DNA of 64,000 nt from Micromonospora trifolii (GCF_022229005.1 NZ_JAKKFD010000041.1:1-64000), one strand, 5' to 3'. Shown: positions 16,122 to 24,917, counted from the stretch's first letter. The notes: generated by a model from the sequence alone, not told the origin. Numbers and translations are program-made.

Positions 16122-17915
16122 TCACCGCGGATCGTCGAAGCCTTCGGTGGCCCGTTCGCGGCGCAGGTGCGCCAGCGCCCGCCGGCCCAGGTCGGTGTCC
16201 TCCCGACCGAGCGCCTCGTACATGGTGGCGACCTTCTCGTACGGCTGCGCTGGCGGAAGCAACGGGATCGCCGGGTCCACGATCGCCTCGATGAGCGTCG
16301 GCCGGTCCGCCGACAGGGCCTCGTCCCAGGCTTTGTCGACCTCGGTCGGGCTGGTGACCCGGACGCCGCGCAGACCCAGCAACTCGGCCCACCGGGCGTA
16401 CGGCGCGTCGGGCAGGCGCTGGGAGTCGACGAAGCGGGGATCGCCCTCCATCTCCCGCTGCTCCCAGCTCACCTCGGCCAGGTCGCGGTTGTGCAGCACC
16501 AGCACCACGAACCGAGGGTCCGCCCAGTCGCGCCAGCGGTGCGCGACGGTCAGCAACTCGGCCAGCCCGTTCATCTGCATCGCCCCGTCCCCGGCGAGTG
16601 CCACCACTGGTCGGTGCGGCGTGGCGAGCTTCGCGGCCAGCCCGTACGGCAGCGCCGAACCCATCGACGCCAGGGTGCTGGACAGGTGCGCGTCCACACC
16701 GACGGGCAGCCGCAGATGCCGGGCGTACCAGTAGGTCACCGACCCGACATCCACCGCCACCTGCGCGTCTGCGGGTAGCCGGTCGGTGAGGGCGTGCAGG
16801 ACGTACTGCGGATTCACCGGCTCGGCGCTGGCGGTCGCCCGCTGCCGGGCGATGTCCCGCCAGCGGGTCACCTCACCCTCGACGCGCTGACGCCAACCCC
16901 GGTCGGACCGCTCGGTGAGCAGCGGCAGCAGCGCCCGGATGGTCTCGGCGGCGTCGCCGAGCAGCGGCACCTCCACTGGGTAACGCATCCCGAGGCGTCG
17001 GCCGTCGATGTCGATCTGCACCGCCCGGGCCTGCCCCGGCGCCGGGTAGAACTCCGACCAGGGATCGTTGCTGCCAATGATCAGCAGGGTGTCGCACTCG
17101 CTCATCAGCATGCTGCTGGCGGTGCTGCCCAGGTGGCCCATCACACCGGTGTGAAAGGGCAGGGACTCGTCCAGCACCGGCTTGCCCAGCAGCGACGCCG
17201 TCACGCCGGCGCCCAGCGCCTCGGCCAGCTCGACCACCTCGCCGGCGGCGGCTCGCGCACCCTGCCCCACCAGGATCGCCACCCGCTGCCCGGCGTCGAG
17301 CAGGTCCGCGGCTGCGCGCAGATCATCGGCGCGGGGCCGCAGCTCGGGCACCGGCAACCCGGGGTTGGTCACCATGATTCCGTGCTGGTGTGCGCCGGGG
17401 TCCGGGGCCGGGGCGGTCTGCACGTCGTGCGGCAGGATCACACAGGTCGGGCTACGGGTCGCCAGCGCGGTGCGGATGGCCCGGTCGAGCAGCATCGGCA
17501 GCTGCTCCGGGGTGTACGCGGTCTGCACGAACTGTGCGCACACATCGCCGTACAGGCGTACCAGGTCGATCTCCTGCTGATAGCCGCTACCCAGCACTGA
17601 CGTCACCTGCTGACCGACCAGGGCGAGCACTGGCTGGGAGTCCATCCGGGCGTCGTAGAGGCCGTTGAGCAGATGCACCGCGCCCGGTCCCTGAGTCGAC
17701 AGACACACCCCCAACCCACCTGTGTACTTGGCGTGCCCGCACGCCATGAACGCCGCCGTCTCCTCGTGCCGGGCCTGCACGAACTCCGGCCGGCCGGCAC
17801 GACGCAACGCCCCCATCACCCCATCGATACCGTCCCCGGAGTAGCCGAAGACCCGGTCCACGCCCCAGTCGGCCAACCGAGCCACCACCAGGTCCGCCAC
17901 CGTCGCGTCCGCCAC
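16122..17915 (-). CDS. ThDP-dependent pyruvate oxidase/acetolactate synthase-like enzyme
   Basis: A 597-residue ThDP enzyme with PYR, central and PP domains. The activating Glu lies in QARHEETAAFMACGHA, and the ThDP/Mg motif runs from GDGAMQMNG to LHNRDL with the usual Asn. Overall features resemble pyruvate:quinone oxidase (PoxB) and related pyruvate oxidases, including a C-terminal extension (about 540-597), although a membrane-binding helix is not obvious. The GTG at 17915 follows AGGAGG; an ATG at 17948 is less likely. It is the first gene of the minus-strand redox block ending at 10618. A quinone-linked route with the NDH-2-like enzyme is conceivable, but unproven. Confidence 0.82.
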   Translation of the reverse strand: MADATVADLVVARLADWGVDRVFGYSGDGIDGVMGALRRAGRPEFVQARHEETAAFMACGHAKYTGGLGVCLSTQGPGAVHLLNGLYDARMDSQPVLALVGQQVTSVLGSGYQQEIDLVRLYGDVCAQFVQTAYTPEQLPMLLDRAIRTALATRSPTCVILPHDVQTAPAPDPGAHQHGIMVTNPGLPVPELRPRADDLRAAADLLDAGQRVAILVGQGARAAAGEVVELAEALGAGVTASLLGKPVLDESLPFHTGVMGHLGSTASSMLMSECDTLLIIGSNDPWSEFYPAPGQARAVQIDIDGRRLGMRYPVEVPLLGDAAETIRALLPLLTERSDRGWRQRVEGEVTRWRDIARQRATASAEPVNPQYVLHALTDRLPADAQVAVDVGSVTYWYARHLRLPVGVDAHLSSTLASMGSALPYGLAAKLATPHRPVVALAGDGAMQMNGLAELLTVAHRWRDWADPRFVVLVLHNRDLAEVSWEQREMEGDPRFVDSQRLPDAPYARWAELLGLRGVRVTSPTEVDKAWDEALSADRPTLIEAIVDPAIPLLPPAQPYEKVATMYEALGREDTDLGRRALAHLRRERATEGFDDPR

Positions 17916-18168
17916 CGTTGCCTCCTCGCCTCGATCACCCTTCAGCATGTGCCCCTACCCCGGGCCGGCGGACCGAACCGGATGGGCAGCACCTCTTCGA
18001 GAAGCCTCACGATCACCGCTGGATCGAGACTCGTCCACCGCTCGAATGGTGTCAGCGGCGAAAATCGTGGGTAGGGTGGATCGCGGGTCAAGACATGCGC
18101 CCAGGTCCGCCGCCCGCGCCTCGCCGCGGGAGGGTCCGACTCACCGATGCACCAGATCGGGAGGCGTC

Positions 18169-18648
18169 ATGTCCATCCTCGAACAGCCCACTCGGCAGCA
18201 CGCTCAGCCCGCGCGGCAGCACGCTCAGCCCGCGCGGCAGCACGCTCAGCCCGCGCGGCAGGACGCTCGGCCCGCCAAACCGATCATGACGCTCGACCTG
18301 CACAATGACCGTCATGCGCCACTGATCACCGTTTCCGGCGAGGTCGACATGAGCACCGCTCATCTCATCAGTGAGCTGGCCGAACACGTGATCATCCGGC
18401 GACCCGCGCGCCTGGTGCTCGACCTCTCCGGGGTGACGTTCTTCAGCGCCCACGGCATCAGCGCTTTGCTGCGAACACAGCGCGCGGCGGAGTCCGCCGA
18501 GGTCACGTTGGCTCTGCGCGCCGCCGCTCCATGCGTCAGCTACCTGCTGGCAGTGACCAGCGCCGGGATAAACCTGGATATCCCGGCGGTCAAGACCACC
18601 GACTGGCGCTGGCCGCACCACGATGGCTCGCCCCGATGCTCGACCTGA
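18169..18648 (+). CDS. STAS-domain anti-anti-sigma-like protein with N-terminal repeat
   Basis: A 159-residue protein. Residues 9-36 are a low-complexity run of QHAQPAR repeats, followed by a STAS domain (about 40-135). STAS proteins bind RsbW-type kinases when unphosphorylated. The usual phosphoacceptor motif (DSSG/DSTG) reads SAHG here (FFSAHGISALL), so kinase-controlled switching is doubtful. ATG 18169 follows GGGAGG. It stands just upstream of the RsbQ/RsbP-like pair on the same strand, separated by 218 bp of sequence in which nothing is recognised. A link to that pathway is likely by position. Confidence 0.82.
   Translation: MSILEQPTRQHAQPARQHAQPARQHAQPARQDARPAKPIMTLDLHNDRHAPLITVSGEVDMSTAHLISELAEHVIIRRPARLVLDLSGVTFFSAHGISALLRTQRAAESAEVTLALRAAAPCVSYLLAVTSAGINLDIPAVKTTDWRWPHHDGSPRCST
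18193..18276 (+). repeat. Four 21-bp in-frame tandem repeats
   Basis: Three exact copies of a 21-bp unit (CGGCAGCACGCTCAGCCCGC plus G), at 18193, 18214 and 18235, are followed by a diverged fourth copy at 18256. Each unit encodes RQHAQPA in the STAS gene. Exact nucleotide identity implies recent expansion, so copy number may vary between strains. Confidence 0.95.
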
Positions 18649-18866
18649 TCGGCGCAGTCGACCAGCTCATCGATGTCGACGGGCTGGGGCCGTATCGGTG
18701 GCCACCGCCGTCGCCGGACGTGGTGCCGGCCACATCCATCGATGAGAGGTTCACCTGCCGATCCTGGTGATCATCGACCATCGGGTCTGCAGGTCGTTCG
18801 TGCGACGACGTTCGCCCAGGTGAGCCGGCGCTTGGTCCACAGATGCGGGTGGTGGAAAATAGGCGA

Positions 18867-19673
18867 ATGCGTGTACGCAACCGCAACAACGTGGTGGTGA
18901 CCGGTCGTGAGGGCGGGCCTACCGTTGTGCTCGCGCACGGCTTCGGCTGCGATCAGCACATGTGGCGCCATGTGGCAGCCGAAATCGGACAATGGGCCCA
19001 GCTGGTGTTGTTCGATCACGTCGGATCGGGCAGAGCCGATCCGGCGGCCTGGGACGCTGACCGGTACGCCTCCCTGGACGGTTACGCCGACGACGTGTTG
19101 AGCATCTGCCAGGATCTCGACCTCCAGCAGCCGATTTTCGTTGGGCATTCGGTCAGTTCGAGCATCGGGGTCCTCGCGGCGAACCGCGAACCGGACCGCT
19201 TCTCCGCGCTTGTCCTGGTCACACCCTCACCGTGCTACATCGATGACGAAACCTACCGAGGCGGTTTCACCCGCGACGACATCGACGACCTGCTCGGTTC
19301 ACTCGAGAGCAACTACCTCGGCTGGTCGTCGAGCATGGCACCGTTGATCATGGGCAACCCGGAGCGGCCGGAGCTGGGGGAGGAGCTGACGGCGAGCTTC
19401 TGCCGGACGGATCCCGCGATGGCGCAGGTGTTCGCCCGTGCGACGTTCCTGTCCGACAACCGTGCGGATCTCGCCGCGGTGAAGGTTCCCACGTTGATCC
19501 TGCAATGTGCTCAGGACGCCATCGCACCGCCCGAGGTCGGCGCGTTCGTGCATGCGCAGATAGCCGGAAGTCGGCTCGTGACTTTGGATGCGACCGGGCA
19601 CTGCCCCCAGTTGAGCGCGCCGGAGGCCACCGCCGCGGCGATCACGTCGTTTTGCAGGGCCGCCTACCGATGA
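18867..19673 (+). CDS. rsbQ: RsbQ-like alpha/beta hydrolase
   Basis: A 268-residue alpha/beta hydrolase matching B. subtilis RsbQ in length and motifs. It has an AHGFGCDQHMW oxyanion region and a nucleophile elbow GHSVSSS with Ser95. The acid lies in LQCAQDAIAP and the base His in ATGHCPQLS. The RsbQ hallmark segments DGYADDVL, TPSPCYIDD and FCRTDPAMAQ are also present. RsbQ is needed by the PAS-domain phosphatase RsbP to sense energy stress, probably through a small hydrophobic ligand. The stop overlaps the start of the PAS-PP2C gene (ATGA at 19670-19673), so translation is coupled. ATG 18867 was preferred to 18843 because it gives the usual family length. Confidence 0.88.
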   Translation: MRVRNRNNVVVTGREGGPTVVLAHGFGCDQHMWRHVAAEIGQWAQLVLFDHVGSGRADPAAWDADRYASLDGYADDVLSICQDLDLQQPIFVGHSVSSSIGVLAANREPDRFSALVLVTPSPCYIDDETYRGGFTRDDIDDLLGSLESNYLGWSSSMAPLIMGNPERPELGEELTASFCRTDPAMAQVFARATFLSDNRADLAAVKVPTLILQCAQDAIAPPEVGAFVHAQIAGSRLVTLDATGHCPQLSAPEATAAAITSFCRAAYR

Positions 19674-20929
19674 CCGCCACTGCGGGGCACGACCCTCACG
19701 GTCAGGGTCCCGGCGATGGCAGGAGTGCCCAGCCGAGTGAGGCCGGGTTTCCTGCCCTGTTGGAGGACGACCTCGAGGACCTGTACGAGAACGCGCCCTG
19801 CGGGCACCTGTCCACCCTCCTGGACGGCACCATCGCCAAGATCAACGGCACCCTGCTGACGTGGCTCGGCTACCGCCGCGAGGAGCTCGTCGGTCAGCGC
19901 CGCTTCAGCGATCTCCTCACCGGTGGCGGCCGGATCTACCACGAGACCCACTTCGCGCCGATTTTGGCCATGCAGGGCGAGATCGGCGGTGTGTCCCTCG
20001 AACTCCGTACCAAGGACGGCTCCCGGATGCCGGTCCTCGTCACGTCGATCGTCAAGGCCGGCAGCGAGGGTCAACCCCAACTCATCCGGACGGCGATCTT
20101 CGACGCCAAGATGCGCCGTGCCTACGAACGAGAGCTCCTCGATGCCCGTAAGGCCGCCGAACGCGAGGACGAACGGCTGCGGCACCTCGTCGGCAAGCTC
20201 CAACGCAGTCTTCTCCCCGCCGTGCTGCAGACTCCGCCGGGACTGGACAGCGCCGCGTACTACCGGGCGGCCTCCACCGACCATGTCGGCGGCGACTTCT
20301 ACGACCTGTTCCCCCTCGTCGACGGCCGCTGGGGGTTCTTCCTTGGCGACGTCAGCGGCAAGGGCGTCGAAGCGGCTGCCGTCACCGCCCTGGCCCGCTA
20401 TACGTTGCGGGCCGCAACCGTCTACGACCCCGACCCCGCTGCCGCGCTGCGCAACCTCAACACGGTGCTCTGGCAGGAATACCGCGAGGACGCCCGCTAC
20501 TGCACCGTCGTGTTCGGCATCCTCACACCCACGACGGCCGTCGGCGGCTTCACCGCTGTCATCGCCAGTGGTGGGCACCCGGAGCCACTGCTGCTGCGGG
20601 CCGACGGCTCGATCCACTACCACCCCACGAAGGGCCGCATCGTTGGGGCCTTCCCGGACTCCCGATACACCAACACCACGGTGGTGGTGAACCCTGGCGA
20701 CACGTTGCTGCTCTACAGCGACGGACTCACCGAGGCGCGTCCCGTCGGCAGTGAGACCACCGACGGCCGTTACGGAACGGCGGCCCTCGCCCGATTTGCC
20801 CGCTCTCTTGCTCCCACGACCGCCGCCGCAGCAGTCACCGCCGTCACCGCTCTCCTCGATACCTTCGGCACCGGACTCACCGACGACACCGCTGTCCTGG
20901 CCATCGGTGCCCCCTCCCACCGAGCCTGA
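19670..20929 (+). CDS. rsbP: RsbP-like PAS domain PP2C phosphatase
   Basis: A 419-residue protein with an N-terminal PAS domain (about 30-150), a short coiled linker (about 150-190) and a PPM phosphatase domain (about 200-415). Metal-site motifs GGDFYDLF, GDVSGKGVEAA, YSDGLTEA and TDDTAVL are intact. This is the architecture of RsbP, the energy-stress phosphatase that reactivates a STAS antagonist. Its ATG overlaps the stop of the RsbQ-like gene by 4 bp, reproducing the rsbQ-rsbP gene order. The nearby STAS protein at 18169 is a candidate partner. No sigma-factor gene is adjacent, so the output sigma factor is unknown. Confidence 0.87.
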   Translation: MTATAGHDPHGQGPGDGRSAQPSEAGFPALLEDDLEDLYENAPCGHLSTLLDGTIAKINGTLLTWLGYRREELVGQRRFSDLLTGGGRIYHETHFAPILAMQGEIGGVSLELRTKDGSRMPVLVTSIVKAGSEGQPQLIRTAIFDAKMRRAYERELLDARKAAEREDERLRHLVGKLQRSLLPAVLQTPPGLDSAAYYRAASTDHVGGDFYDLFPLVDGRWGFFLGDVSGKGVEAAAVTALARYTLRAATVYDPDPAAALRNLNTVLWQEYREDARYCTVVFGILTPTTAVGGFTAVIASGGHPEPLLLRADGSIHYHPTKGRIVGAFPDSRYTNTTVVVNPGDTLLLYSDGLTEARPVGSETTDGRYGTAALARFARSLAPTTAAAAVTAVTALLDTFGTGLTDDTAVLAIGAPSHRA

Positions 20930-21084
20930 CCGCGCGGTGGTCTTCGTCAGCGACAGGCGTTCGGTCGGGCCGCGATCTTCGCCGGATCCGGTCGGCAGAC
21001 CCGCGGACTGGGTACGCCTGCCCGTCGGCTGGATCGTTACCGCGCACGTCTCGGTCTCCGCCGCTCCCACCGCCTGACGGCACC

Positions 21085-21114
21085 GCGCCGCCCGGGACAG
21101 GACCCGGGCGGCGC
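21085..21114. terminator. Convergent hairpin terminator
   Basis: A perfect 12-bp stem (GCGCCGCCCGGG and its complement) with a 6-nt loop lies between the rsbP-like stop (20929) and the esterase stop (21149), and can serve both strands. Confidence 0.75.
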
Positions 21115-21148
21115 GTCTGCGACCTGGCGGGCGTCGCCTCGTGCGGTA

Positions 21149-22486
21149 CTAGGCGCGCCTGGCCCACTGCTGGTTGGCGCCGCCGTGGCAGGCCCAGAGG
21201 TGAAGCTGCGTCCCGTTGGCCGTGCCGGATGCGACCGCGTCGAGGCACAGCCCCGACTGGGCGCTGGTGATGGTGCCGTTGGAGTTCAGGTTCCACTGTT
21301 GGTTGGCCTGGCCGTTGCAGTCCCAGATGAGGACCGCGGTGCCGTTGCTGCTGCCCGCGCCGCTGGCGTCCAGGCACTTGTTGCCGTAGACGGTAAGGGT
21401 GCGGTTGGCGGTGTGGGTCCAGCGCTGGTTGGTGCCACCGTGACAGTCCCACAGCTGCGGGCGGGCGCCGTTGGCGGTGCTCGAGTTGGGGATGTCGATG
21501 CACCGGCCGGACGGGCTCCCCACGATCAGGACGTTCTGCTGCCCTGGCGGCGGGGTCGTCGGCGGGGGAGTGGTGGGCGGCACGTCCGACCCGAACTGGG
21601 TGAAGAACCGCCACACCTCCTGCTTGACCCAGCTCCGCGCGCCGCTCTCACAGCCGGCGCACCCGTCCACCGGGCCCTGCTGGTGGCCGCCGTCGAACGC
21701 GGCCCAGAGCACCGGGTATCCGGGCTGGCAGGAGTACGCGGTGGTGATGTGGGTCAGGCTGCCGGCCCTCGGCTCGGGCGGGCTCTGTGCGGCGCATCCG
21801 TTGTTGCGGACGAACCTGTCGCGCAGCGACCGTCCGCTGGGGATGTTGTCGTTGATGCCGTGGATCCCCAGGTACGCCACGGGCTGGGTGCCGCCGCTGC
21901 ATCCGCTGATCGCCCCCGGGGCCGCGATTGCCGCGACCGCACGGAACACCGTCGGCCGGGAACACGCCAACGAGTAGCTCATCGCGCCGCCGTAGCTGAA
22001 CCCGACCGAGAAGCGTTGGGTGGTGTCGACGCAGAGAGCGTTGTCGATCATCCGGATCATGTCGTCGGTGAAGGTGACGTCCTCACCGTTGGAGTTGCCC
22101 CAGCCGTTGTTGAGGCCCTGCGGGGCGACGAAGATGGTGGTGTTGTTCGCCTGCGACTGCATGCCGTAGTAGGCCCACGCGGCTCCGTCGGAGCCACCGC
22201 CCGCGACCTGGCTGGCGGTGCCGCCCAGCCAGTGGAACCCGAAGGCCAGCCGGTGGGCGTAGGTGTTGTTGTAGTTGTCGGGCAGCCGAAGGATGAAGCT
22301 GCGGCTCTTCCCGCTGCTCTGGATGGTGTGGGTGCCGCTGTTGAGTCCGGGCGCCTTGCCGCAGCCGGCTGTGGTGGCCGCCGCCGCCGGTGCGACTGTC
22401 GTGAGGACGTACGTTCCGACGGCGATGAGAAGCATGACCGCCATGGCTACCCCCAGCCAGGGGGTGGAGAGTTTGCGAAGTGGCAC
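21149..22486 (-). CDS. Secreted CE1/PHB-depolymerase-type esterase with CBM13
   Basis: A 445-residue exported protein. A hydrophobic leader (about 8-30, ending near VAPAAAA) is followed by an alpha/beta-hydrolase domain (about 35-305). Its nucleophile motif is GFSYGGAMSYS, and it carries the GIHGINDNIPSG segment of feruloyl/acetylxylan esterases. A Pro/Thr linker (PPTTPPPTTPPP) leads to a ricin-type beta-trefoil (about 320-445) with repeated QLWDCHGG/NQRW-like motifs. It probably removes acyl side groups from plant xylan. The GTG start at 22486 follows AAGGAGG. A paralogue lies 68 bp upstream in the same direction. The domain order is identical, so this is a tandem duplication. Confidence 0.87.
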   Translation of the reverse strand: MPLRKLSTPWLGVAMAVMLLIAVGTYVLTTVAPAAAATTAGCGKAPGLNSGTHTIQSSGKSRSFILRLPDNYNNTYAHRLAFGFHWLGGTASQVAGGGSDGAAWAYYGMQSQANNTTIFVAPQGLNNGWGNSNGEDVTFTDDMIRMIDNALCVDTTQRFSVGFSYGGAMSYSLACSRPTVFRAVAAIAAPGAISGCSGGTQPVAYLGIHGINDNIPSGRSLRDRFVRNNGCAAQSPPEPRAGSLTHITTAYSCQPGYPVLWAAFDGGHQQGPVDGCAGCESGARSWVKQEVWRFFTQFGSDVPPTTPPPTTPPPGQQNVLIVGSPSGRCIDIPNSSTANGARPQLWDCHGGTNQRWTHTANRTLTVYGNKCLDASGAGSSNGTAVLIWDCNGQANQQWNLNSNGTITSAQSGLCLDAVASGTANGTQLHLWACHGGANQQWARRA

Positions 22487-22554
22487 GGTTGAGCCTCCTT
22501 GTGGGTGGTGGAACATCCGTTGGGTCGGTCCCCGTCCCGGGAACCTCGCCGGGC

Positions 22555-23910
22555 TCAGCTCCGGCTCCAGCGTTGGTTGGCCGCGCCGGTGCAGTCCCAG
22601 ATCTGGACGCGCGTGCCGTTGGCAGTGCCGTTGCCGACCATGTCCAGGCACCGGCCCGAGCCAACTCCGGTGATCGAGCCGTCGGTGTTGAGCCGCCACT
22701 TCTGGTTGGACTGGCCGTTGCAGTCCCAGATGATCACCGAGCTGCCGTTCGCGGTGCCGGCGCCGTTGACGTCGAGGCACTTACCGCCGAAGACGCGTAG
22801 CTCCTGGGCGGCGGTCGAGGTCCAGTTCTGGTTGCTCTGACCGTGGCAGTCCCAGATGATCGCCGCCGCGCCGTTGGTCTGCGAGGCGCCGTTGACGTCG
22901 AGGCACCGTCCGGAGGACGTGCTGCGCAGGGGCGACGTGCCGCTCGGTGGCGGGGTGGTGGTCGGTGGCGGTGTCGTCGGGTCGGTGCTGCCACCGAACT
23001 GGGTGAAGAACCTCCACACCTCGCCCTTGGTCCAGGTCCTGGCGCCGCTGTCCCCGCCGCCGTCCACCGGGCCGGGGGTGTGCCCGCCGTCGAAGGCGGC
23101 CCAGACCACCGGATAGCCGGACCGGCAGCCGGAGTAGGTGGTGGTGATGTGGGTCAGGCTGCCCGCCCTCGGCTCGGGTGGGCTCTGTGCGGTGCACCCG
23201 TTGTTGCGCACGAACGTGTCACGTAGGGACCGTCCGGCGGAGACGTTGAGCACCGCGTCGCCGATGCCGTGGATCCCCATGTACGCGACCGGCTGGGTGC
23301 CGCCGCCGCACCCGCTGAGCTGCCCGCCGGAGTAGACAGCGACAGCGCGGAAGACGCTTGGCCGGGAGCAGGCCAGCGAGTAGCTCATGCCGCCGCCGTA
23401 GCTGAAGCCGAGCGCGAAGCGTTGCGTGGTCTCGACGCAGAGGTCTGCCTCGATCACCCTGATCATGTCGTCGACGAAGGTGACGTCCTGGCCGCCGGGG
23501 TTGGCCCAGCCGTTGCCGTTGCCCTGGGGGGCGACGAAAATGGTGCTGTTGTTCGCCTGCTGCCGCAGCCCGTAGTAGGACCAGGCCGCCCCGTCGGACC
23601 CACCGCCGTCGACGTCGTTTGCGGTGCCGCCGTTCCAGTGGAATCCGAAGATCAACCGGTAGGCGTGGTTCCTGTCGTAGTTGTCAGGAATCCTCAGGAT
23701 GAAACTGCGGTTCTGACCGCTGCTCTGGATGGACCGTTGGCCGCTGGTCAACGTGGGTGCCTTGCCGCACCCGGCGGTCGCCGCGGCCGCTCCGATGGTC
23801 GCGGCGGACGCGGTGGTGCTCGAAGCGCCGGCCAGTGCCCCCGCGCTCACTGTCACGACGACGGCTGCCGCCGTCGCAAGCAATCCAAGGATGGGTCTAC
23901 GTCTTGTCAT
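22555..23910 (-). CDS. Secreted CE1/PHB-depolymerase-type esterase with CBM13
   Basis: A 451-residue protein with a twin-arginine-like leader (MTRRRPILGLLATAAAVVV), an esterase domain (about 45-310, nucleophile motif GFSYGGGMSYS), a TTPPPTTTPPP linker and a C-terminal ricin-type beta-trefoil carrying three GRCLDVNG/WDC-type repeats. It is a paralogue of the gene immediately downstream. The two share long identical peptides such as SRSLRD-type loops and EPRAGSLTHITT. ATG 23910 follows GGGAGC. It is likely the first gene of a two-gene operon for deacylating plant cell-wall polymers. The substrate (feruloyl or acetyl groups) is not resolved. Confidence 0.87.
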   Translation of the reverse strand: MTRRRPILGLLATAAAVVVTVSAGALAGASSTTASAATIGAAAATAGCGKAPTLTSGQRSIQSSGQNRSFILRIPDNYDRNHAYRLIFGFHWNGGTANDVDGGGSDGAAWSYYGLRQQANNSTIFVAPQGNGNGWANPGGQDVTFVDDMIRVIEADLCVETTQRFALGFSYGGGMSYSLACSRPSVFRAVAVYSGGQLSGCGGGTQPVAYMGIHGIGDAVLNVSAGRSLRDTFVRNNGCTAQSPPEPRAGSLTHITTTYSGCRSGYPVVWAAFDGGHTPGPVDGGGDSGARTWTKGEVWRFFTQFGGSTDPTTPPPTTTPPPSGTSPLRSTSSGRCLDVNGASQTNGAAAIIWDCHGQSNQNWTSTAAQELRVFGGKCLDVNGAGTANGSSVIIWDCNGQSNQKWRLNTDGSITGVGSGRCLDMVGNGTANGTRVQIWDCTGAANQRWSRS

Positions 23911-24281
23911 GAAGGGGCTCCCGCCACTCGGCACGGACTGATGGAAAGGGGTCCACGGCAACCCGCACGCCGCCACGACGCGCCACCGCTGGTCACCGCC
24001 ATCGACCACGTTCGCCGCGGACGACTCCCAGACGAGGCGAGGTGCCGACGGTGCCCGGCCGGCTCATCGACACAGGTCTCCGCCACTGGTCTCGCCGCCC
24101 ACGCAGGACCAGCCGGTCGCCGAATCGATGGTGGCCACACCGTGCGCCCGAACACCATGCGACCGTTCGCCCGACGGTGCCGGAGCACCTGACTCGGCGT
24201 CGAATCGATTCGCCCCGACGCTAGATCGCGCAGTGAAAGATGTCAATGCCGTGTCCGGCAGGTTGCGGGCCGGGTGGCCGG
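23911..24281. other. Gene-free region upstream of the esterase pair
   Basis: These 371 bp carry no convincing gene. A perfect 12-bp palindrome CGAATCGATTCG lies at 24201-24212, and its half CGAATCGAT recurs at 24121-24129. Either could be an operator for the esterase pair, but no regulator is assigned. No LacI-type site like those at 43573 and 63193 is present. Confidence 0.35.
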
Positions 24282-24851
24282 TCAGGCGCTCGTGAGATCT
24301 GCCGCGCCGAAGGAGACCGCGAACCGCTTGCACCAGATGGAGACGCTGCGGAAGTCGCGAGGGTCCACCGACTCCGGCAGCTCGTACACCTGGTTGCCCT
24401 TGTTGCCCTTGAGCTTCGCCAGCTCGACCCATTCGCCGTCGTCGAACACCCGCCAGCCGGCCGTGCCCCGGATGACCGGCTGGTCGGTCAGCCACACCCG
24501 CAGGTCCGGACCGTTCGACGTGTTCAGGTCCCGGATGACGAGCTGGTGGCGCCCGTCGGCGAGCCGGTGGATCTCGGCGCTGCCGGTCGTCCGGTGCTCA
24601 TGGGTGACGAACTCACCGACGGTCAGAATCTCGTTCGCCGCGGGCGTGACCGCCGAGGCCACGGGGGTCGGGCTCGCGGACACCGGGGGCGGGGTGGCCG
24701 ATGTCGTCGCCACGCGGGGAACCGCTTCGTCGACGTAGGTGTCGGTGAACAGCTTCCACGGCTGGAACCAGTAGAGGCCCAGCATCGCCACGACGACAGC
24801 GGCTGCGAGACCGGCTCGGACCACCGACGACCGGAACATCCGTTTTCTCAC
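24282..24851 (-). CDS. Membrane-anchored DM13-domain protein
   Basis: A 189-residue protein with an N-terminal membrane anchor (about 12-30), a Pro/Ser/Thr/Ala-rich linker (about 48-75) and an extracytoplasmic DM13 domain (about 78-185; motifs GPDLRVWLTD, ELAKLKGNKGNQVYELP and SVSIWCKRFAVSFG). DM13 domains are thought to take part in electron transfer, with a conserved Cys (seen in IWCKRF) as a possible redox site. The GTG at 24851 is used; an internal ATG is 12 nt downstream. A response-regulator-type box lies 33 nt beyond a TAGGCT -10, so it can be transcribed separately from the mtnP gene that ends 66 bp upstream. Confidence 0.82.
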   Translation of the reverse strand: MRKRMFRSSVVRAGLAAAVVVAMLGLYWFQPWKLFTDTYVDEAVPRVATTSATPPPVSASPTPVASAVTPAANEILTVGEFVTHEHRTTGSAEIHRLADGRHQLVIRDLNTSNGPDLRVWLTDQPVIRGTAGWRVFDDGEWVELAKLKGNKGNQVYELPESVDPRDFRSVSIWCKRFAVSFGAADLTSA

Positions 24852-24857
24852 CCTCGC

Positions 24858-24913
24858 AGCCTACGGCCGCCGCCGCTGTCGAACTGTTCGCGAACCCTTG
24901 CGGAACTCTTACG
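24858..24913 (-). promoter_or_regulatory. Predicted two-component operator and promoter of the DM13 gene
   Basis: Direct repeats with 11-bp period, GTTCGC-gaacc-CTTGCG-gaact-CTTACG, lie at 24886-24913 on the plus strand. A TAGGCT -10 (24863-24858, minus strand) stands 33 nt from the core box 24897-24913. The same box and spacing recur at 29486 and 32056. Confidence 0.65.
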
Positions 24914-24917
24914 ACGG

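Noticed and set aside
18193..18276. Tandem 21-bp units as a CRISPR-like array
   Set aside because: The units are directly adjacent without spacers, in frame in a STAS gene, and no cas gene is present.
24886..24895. GTTCGCGAAC palindrome as a separate operator
   Set aside because: It fits the 11-bp period of the neighbouring CTTRCG repeats and is better read as part of that box.
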